Source: GCA-2794515 sp033763335
GTDB taxonomy: Bacteria > Chloroflexota > Anaerolineae > Aggregatilineales > Phototrophicaceae
Direction of reading: 5' to 3'
NCBI GenBank assembly: GCA_033763335.1
Contig: JANRKU010000091.1
Span: forward strand, 4,865-68,864
Length of the DNA: 64,000 nucleotides
The notes under the pieces are model-generated. The model ran no database searches. It was not told the origin of the DNA and saw nothing but the letters and a program-made list of their open reading frames with translations. Shown here in pieces: positions 59,618 to 64,000 of this stretch. A program made the translations under genes and the position numbers. Position 1 is the first letter of the stretch. The number at the start of each line of letters is the position of its first letter.

Positions 59618-61882
59618 ATGACACACACAAAAAAATGGGTTCTTTTCCTTATCGTCATCTTCGCTATGATTATTGTTACGCTCCCCGCACAAGCAGGAGG
59701 GACAGAAATTTTAGTAACAACCACTGCCGATAGCGGTGAGGGGTCATTACGTGAGGCAATTCTCACCGCAAACCGACAAACAAATACCACAATTCGCTTT
59801 GCGATAGATACCCAACGTCCTTATGTCATTCAATTAGAATCGGCATTACCAGAAATCACCGCCTCTGTGATAATTGATGGTGAATCGGAATGTGCCACCA
59901 ATTCTACGCCCAGTGATATGCGCGTGGCGATTGATGGTTCAGAGCTACCGGGCGGAGATGGGCTATATCTCACCGCAGAGGCGACAGGAAGTACCATTCG
60001 CGGGCTTTCTATTGTCGGTTTTACAACTGGCGCGGGAATTTATATAGACGGCGCACGCGATGTTATTGTGGCGTGCAATCATCTGGGTATTGATACCTCT
60101 GGCATTGCGGCTATCCCCAACGACATTGGGGTTTATTCACAGGGAGAGGAATTAAACCTTCGTATTGGCAGTATAGATACCATATCGCGCAATGTCATCA
60201 GTGGTAATTTGCGCTATGGGGTGCGTGCAACTAGTTTTGCAACTGTAAGCAATAATTATGTGGGAACAGATGCCACAGGACAATATGCCGTTGGCAACGA
60301 ACTTTCTGGGATTTATTTTGATGGCGTACAAGAGGGTGGATTAGCCTTTAACAACCTTGTTTCGGGCAATGGCGAAATGGGATTTTTAGTGGATAATTCC
60401 GAATCCATCTCTATATTTGGGAATTATGTTGGGACAAATGCCCAAGCTGTTGCCGCTATTCCCAATGCCCTATCTGGCGTATATATCCGCGATAGCTTCA
60501 ATATCAGCGTTGGCGATGCGGACGGTGGCAATATCGTCTCTGGAAATGCCGAAATGGGTGTATTGATACGCTCATCCAACAATATCACGGTGCAAAACAA
60601 TTATATCGGCTTATCGCTCAATGGTGATTTTGCCATCCCCAACGGATTATCGGGTGTGGGTGTGTCTGAAGGCTCAAATGATGTCGTCATTGGTGGTGAA
60701 TTGGGCATCTCTGGCAATGTCATTAGTGGCAACACCCAAATTGGTATTCGGATTAGTGATGAAGGCACATCACGCAATACCATTATCGGCAATTTTATCG
60801 GCACAGACCCAACAGGCACGTATGCCATTGCCAACGAGTTATCTGGCATTTATCTCCGTGCGGGCGCAAACGAAAATATGATTGGCACAGGTATTTATGC
60901 CGAGCGCAATATTATTTCGGGGAATCTACAAGCAGGTGCTGTCATCAATGCCGCCAGTAATAATCGTATACAAGGCAATTTTATCGGCACAGATATTACA
61001 GGCACGTATAGCATCCCCAACGCCTTCTCTGGTGTCAGTATTGAAGGTGGTGCATCGAATAATATTATCGGCGGAAATATCGCAGGCGCGGGCAACCTCA
61101 TTAGTGGCAATACCGAATTAGGGGTTTACCTGGCAGATGCAGGCACATCGGGCAATGTCATTCAGGGCAATTATATCGGCACTGATATTACAGGCACCTA
61201 TAGCATCGCCAATGGATATTCTGGCGTTGGGGCATTTGCGGGTGCCAGCGATACGATTATCGGTGGATTAAGCCTCAGCGAGCGCAATATTATCAGTGGC
61301 AATGGACAATTTGGTATCGCCGCCAATGGTGTTGGTACAAGCGGAATGCTGATTCAAAATAACCTTATTGGACTTGATGTCACTGGCGAAATTGCCCTAC
61401 CCAATAGTTATGGTGGGATTGTTGTTGAAGCGGGTGCAACGGATGTGACGATTGGTGGTAATACTCCAGAGGCGCGAAATGTCATCAGTGGCAATAGTTA
61501 TTCGGGCATTGCTGTGCGTGATGTTGGCACAGCGCGAGTGACCATCCAAGGCAATTTTATCGGGTCAGCTATTGGCGGGCAAACAGGTATCCCCAACGCC
61601 ATCAACGGCGTGCGAATTACAGAATTTGCCGATGCGGTGCAATTAGGTGGTGAAAATCGTGGTGAGGGCAATTTGGTCGCATTCAACACCATACATGGGG
61701 TCTATGTGGATAATGTGACCGATGTGCTTATCACAGGTAACGCTATTTTGAGCAATGGGGGTGCTGGTGTGTATTTCCCCACAAACGATAGTGGCACAAC
61801 ATTGGGTCGCAACGACTTTAAGCGTAATTGTAGCAATCCGCCGTCAGATATTGATGAATGTGTGGATGTGGTAGGCGAATAA
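59618..61882 (+). CDS. secreted right-handed beta-helix protein (NosD/CSLREA-like)
   Basis: 754 residues. Signal peptide MTHTKKWVLFLIVIFAMIIVTLPAQAG; then TTTADSGEGSLREAILTANR, the CSLREA-like opening. The body repeats a ~50-residue module about nine times: (Q)NYIGTD.TGTYSIPN.FSGV.I..GASNNIIGG......N.ISGN...G. Such parallel beta-helices bind or cleave polysaccharides, but no catalytic residues stand out. Surface or extracellular location. AAAGGA before the ATG. Ends in a Cys-containing CSNPPSDIDECVDVV. Confidence 0.88.
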   Translation: MTHTKKWVLFLIVIFAMIIVTLPAQAGGTEILVTTTADSGEGSLREAILTANRQTNTTIRFAIDTQRPYVIQLESALPEITASVIIDGESECATNSTPSDMRVAIDGSELPGGDGLYLTAEATGSTIRGLSIVGFTTGAGIYIDGARDVIVACNHLGIDTSGIAAIPNDIGVYSQGEELNLRIGSIDTISRNVISGNLRYGVRATSFATVSNNYVGTDATGQYAVGNELSGIYFDGVQEGGLAFNNLVSGNGEMGFLVDNSESISIFGNYVGTNAQAVAAIPNALSGVYIRDSFNISVGDADGGNIVSGNAEMGVLIRSSNNITVQNNYIGLSLNGDFAIPNGLSGVGVSEGSNDVVIGGELGISGNVISGNTQIGIRISDEGTSRNTIIGNFIGTDPTGTYAIANELSGIYLRAGANENMIGTGIYAERNIISGNLQAGAVINAASNNRIQGNFIGTDITGTYSIPNAFSGVSIEGGASNNIIGGNIAGAGNLISGNTELGVYLADAGTSGNVIQGNYIGTDITGTYSIANGYSGVGAFAGASDTIIGGLSLSERNIISGNGQFGIAANGVGTSGMLIQNNLIGLDVTGEIALPNSYGGIVVEAGATDVTIGGNTPEARNVISGNSYSGIAVRDVGTARVTIQGNFIGSAIGGQTGIPNAINGVRITEFADAVQLGGENRGEGNLVAFNTIHGVYVDNVTDVLITGNAILSNGGAGVYFPTNDSGTTLGRNDFKRNCSNPPSDIDECVDVVGE

Positions 61883-61898
61883 CATATAAAAACGGAAA

Positions 61899-61926
61899 GT
61901 AGTGGCATGATATATCATGCCACTAC
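61899..61926. repeat. perfect 28-bp palindrome between convergent genes
   Basis: GTAGTGGCATGATA followed by its exact reverse complement. It lies 16 bases after the beta-helix stop and 18 bases before the glpK stop (convergent), so it probably also serves as a bidirectional terminator. Member of the dispersed palindrome family. Confidence 0.9.
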
Positions 61927-61944
61927 ACGGCTATTTTGGTAGAT

Positions 61945-63429
61945 TTATCCCGCCCAAGACCGCGCCCGCACCACCGCTTTGCGCCATCCATCATAGAGGC
62001 TATCGCGTTGGTCGGCGGTCATGGTCGGCTCAAAGAGACGTTCACGTTGCCATTGTTGAGCAATTTCTTCCAGTGAGCGCCAATACCCCACCGCCAACCC
62101 CGCCAAATATGCCGCACCGAGCGCCGTCGTTTCTGTGACAACAGGGCGTTCTACAGGCACGCCCAAAATATCCGCTTGGAATTGCATCAAGAAATTATTG
62201 GCAGTTGCCCCGCCATCTACACGCAAGGTTTCGAGTTTGAGTCCGCTATCTGCCAACATCGCTCCCATCACATCACGGGTCTGATAGGCGATAGATTCCA
62301 ACGCGGCGCGGGCAATATGCGCCTTACCACTCCCCCGTGTGAGTCCGAGTATCGCCCCGCGTGCATATTGATCCCAATACGGCGCACCAAGCCCTACAAA
62401 AGCAGGTACAAGATACACCCCGCCCGTATCGGGAATGCTCATCGCCAAACCTTCTGTTTCACGCGCATGACTAATCAGCCCTAATTCATCCCGTAGCCAT
62501 TGCACAACCGCCCCCGCGATGAATACACTACCTTCTAGGGCATATTGTGTCGCGCCAGAATCCCCCACTTTCCACCCGACAGTGGTGAGCAAATTATGTT
62601 TGGATGGCACAGCATGTTCGCCTGTGTTCATCAACATAAAACATCCTGTGCCATAGGTATTTTTTGCCAACCCAGCACTAAAACAGGCTTGCCCAAAGGT
62701 GGCGGCTTGTTGGTCGCCCGCGATACCTGCGATGGGAATCGGTTTGCCAAATAATGACGGCTCGGTCTCGCCATAGACCATGCTACTCGGCACAACTTGA
62801 GGCAAAATACTTTGTGGGATATTAAAACGGGTCAAAATTGTATTTGACCACCATTTTTTATGGATGTCATAGAGCATGGTACGGCTGGCATTACTCACAT
62901 CGGTGATATGCAAGCGCCCCCCTGTGAGCTTCCATACCAAATAGGTGTCTATCGTGCCAAATGCCAATTGACCTGCTTCGGCTTTGGCGCGTGCGCCATC
63001 CACATTATCCAAAATCCATTTGAGCTTTGTCCCAGAAAAATAGGCATCGGTGACGAGTCCTGTTTTTTCGCGGATGGTCACATCAAAGCCTTCTGCCTTC
63101 AATTCATCACAAAATTCGGATGTGCGCCTATCTTGCCAGACGATAGCGTTATAAATCGGCTCGCCCGTCTGCCTATCCCACACAATCGTGGTCTCACGTT
63201 GATTAGTGATACCGATAGCGGCAATCAGCGATGGGTCGCCACAAGCGGCTTTGGCGACAGCCAATTGCGATTCCCAAATTTCTTTGGGGTCATGCTCTAC
63301 CCAACTGGGACGGGGATAAATTTGCTTAAATTCACGTTGTTGGGTGGTGATAATATGCCCTGCGCGGTCAAAACGGATGGCGCGGGAGGATGTAGTGCCT
63401 TGGTCTAACGCAAGAATAAATTCCGTCAT
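61945..63429 (-). CDS. glpK: glycerol kinase
   Basis: 494 residues, standard GlpK length. FGGY kinase: LALDQGTTSSRAIRFD (6-21), ATP/glycerol residues in SWVEHDPKEIWESQ, IGITNQRETTIVWDRQTGEPIYNAIVWQDRRT, GIAGDQQAATFGQACF and LRVDGGATANNFLMQFQADILGVPVERP. Phosphorylates glycerol to glycerol-3-phosphate in the cytoplasm. No glpF or glpD adjoins it. Confidence 0.96.
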   Translation of the reverse strand: MTEFILALDQGTTSSRAIRFDRAGHIITTQQREFKQIYPRPSWVEHDPKEIWESQLAVAKAACGDPSLIAAIGITNQRETTIVWDRQTGEPIYNAIVWQDRRTSEFCDELKAEGFDVTIREKTGLVTDAYFSGTKLKWILDNVDGARAKAEAGQLAFGTIDTYLVWKLTGGRLHITDVSNASRTMLYDIHKKWWSNTILTRFNIPQSILPQVVPSSMVYGETEPSLFGKPIPIAGIAGDQQAATFGQACFSAGLAKNTYGTGCFMLMNTGEHAVPSKHNLLTTVGWKVGDSGATQYALEGSVFIAGAVVQWLRDELGLISHARETEGLAMSIPDTGGVYLVPAFVGLGAPYWDQYARGAILGLTRGSGKAHIARAALESIAYQTRDVMGAMLADSGLKLETLRVDGGATANNFLMQFQADILGVPVERPVVTETTALGAAYLAGLAVGYWRSLEEIAQQWQRERLFEPTMTADQRDSLYDGWRKAVVRARSWAG

Positions 63430-63559
63430 AAGATTTTTTCCCTATCATCAAAAAATGTTATTATACGCTTGTCCTGCTTTTGCCCGATTATACCCCAAAA
63501 CACCCCTGCATTGGGCTATAATCATCGGCAACTATCACGGTCAAAAAAGGATTTACTGT

Positions 63560-64000
63560 ATGAAATATTGGCTCATGGCAATTTTGATGATAAGCGCATT
63601 TTCACTCATCATCGCGCCCACAACTGCCCAAACCACCCCGAATTATGCCTGCCCAACAGGGTTTGAAGGCTTTTTATCTCCCAGATTAGCAGGTAGCCCA
63701 TCGGCGCGGGTCATAGTCAACCCTACCATCAATTTACGCCCCATCCCAAGCACATCCCAAGCCAGACTTGCTACCATCCCACAATGGACAACCATCACCC
63801 TCACATTTTCTGACCCGCAATGCAATGAAGGCTATGTGTGGTGGGAAGTGCTATATGGTGATTTTGTGGGTTGGGTCGCAGAAGGGGTCAATGATGAATA
63901 TTGGCTAGAACCACGCGGGGCGCTCATCTCCCAAAATGGCTATGATAATATGCCACGCTGGTTTGTCGAATTGCCCGATGGCACAATCGAGCCAGAAGGC
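63560..64000 (+). CDS. secreted SH3-like protein (3' end outside window)
   Basis: 147 codons to the window edge, frame open. Signal peptide MKYWLMAILMISAFSLIIAPTTAQ. The mature start (ARVIVNPTINLRPIPSTSQARLATIP...GYVWWEVLYGDFVGWVAEG) is a bacterial SH3 domain of the SH3b type, often binding cell-wall peptides. It then continues LEPRGALISQNG. AAAGGA is eight bases before the ATG, and a TATAAT at 63517-63522 is a possible -10. Confidence 0.8.
   Translation, partial: MKYWLMAILMISAFSLIIAPTTAQTTPNYACPTGFEGFLSPRLAGSPSARVIVNPTINLRPIPSTSQARLATIPQWTTITLTFSDPQCNEGYVWWEVLYGDFVGWVAEGVNDEYWLEPRGALISQNGYDNMPRWFVELPDGTIEPEG

Noticed and set aside
1..64000. tRNA, rRNA, insertion sequences, prophage, integrase
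   Set aside because: Nothing on either strand showed tRNA arms with a CCA-end context, rRNA conserved blocks, transposase DDE patterns or phage genes by eye; a covariance-model search was not possible.

Overview
The window looks like a chromosome segment of a Chloroflexota bacterium, probably an Anaerolineae-type lineage. This placement is inferred from gene content and style and has not been tested by phylogeny. The pointers are several secreted lipoproteins with Thr/Pro-rich TPTPT-type linkers, CSLREA/Pmp-like right-handed beta-helix proteins, a Ser/Thr kinase-ATPase-TPR giant, peptidoglycan enzymes with added membrane segments, moderate GC, and many intergenic palindromes. I found no rRNA, tRNA, CRISPR array, transposase or phage module.

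Layout: 1-1.6 kb is a truncated PPC-domain lipoprotein. 1.6-7 kb has D-Ala-D-Ala ligase diverging from Lon and a Schlafen/AlbA_2 regulator. 7-11 kb has three secreted proteins (sugar dehydrogenase-like, LysM lipoprotein, TolB-like propeller lipoprotein). 11.2-12.9 kb has fabG, a YbaK-type deacylase and a YdeI-like protein. 12.9-16.6 kb has a membrane MurF and a beta-helix protein whose signal peptide seems to begin at an AUC codon. 16.6-24.5 kb is a minus-strand signalling cluster: receiver, ammonium-transporter/histidine-kinase fusion, receiver, then a Ser/Thr kinase-ATPase-TPR protein. 24.6-33.4 kb is mostly housekeeping (HIT, DsbA-like, aconitase, enoyl-CoA hydratase, fasciclin, STAS-like, Zn-PLC-like, DUF554).

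33.5-46 kb is the accessory part. It holds a phosphotransferase-GNAT operon preceded by an unlisted 25-residue ORF with a strong Shine-Dalgarno and three mutually complementary segments (a possible translational attenuator). It also holds an AT-rich DUF262 + HEPN pair (candidate defence or toxin module), a rhodanese / persulfide-dioxygenase pair for sulfane sulfur, a ClbS-like protein, an FHA protein, a metal P-type ATPase and an AAA ATPase + DUF4276 TOPRIM-like pair (second candidate defence module).

47-49.5 kb is a diverged tandem duplication of a cupin gene and an FGE-sulfatase/C-type-lectin-fold gene. The two fold copies are almost identical except for a hypervariable C-terminal segment, and the repeated cupin is 5'-truncated but differs only silently. 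50.5-53.7 kb is a PadR-controlled ABC exporter operon with a perfect operator over its promoter. 53.8-55.4 kb is a secreted alpha-amylase family enzyme. 55.6-59.5 kb is a complete sulfate ABC importer operon, preceded by a 49-bp tandemly repeated regulatory segment and closed by a good terminator. 59.6-64 kb has a second beta-helix protein, glycerol kinase and a truncated secreted SH3-like protein.

Starts were re-chosen wherever the first possible codon lacked a ribosome binding site or split a signal peptide. Functions rest on motif recognition by eye. No database search was run.
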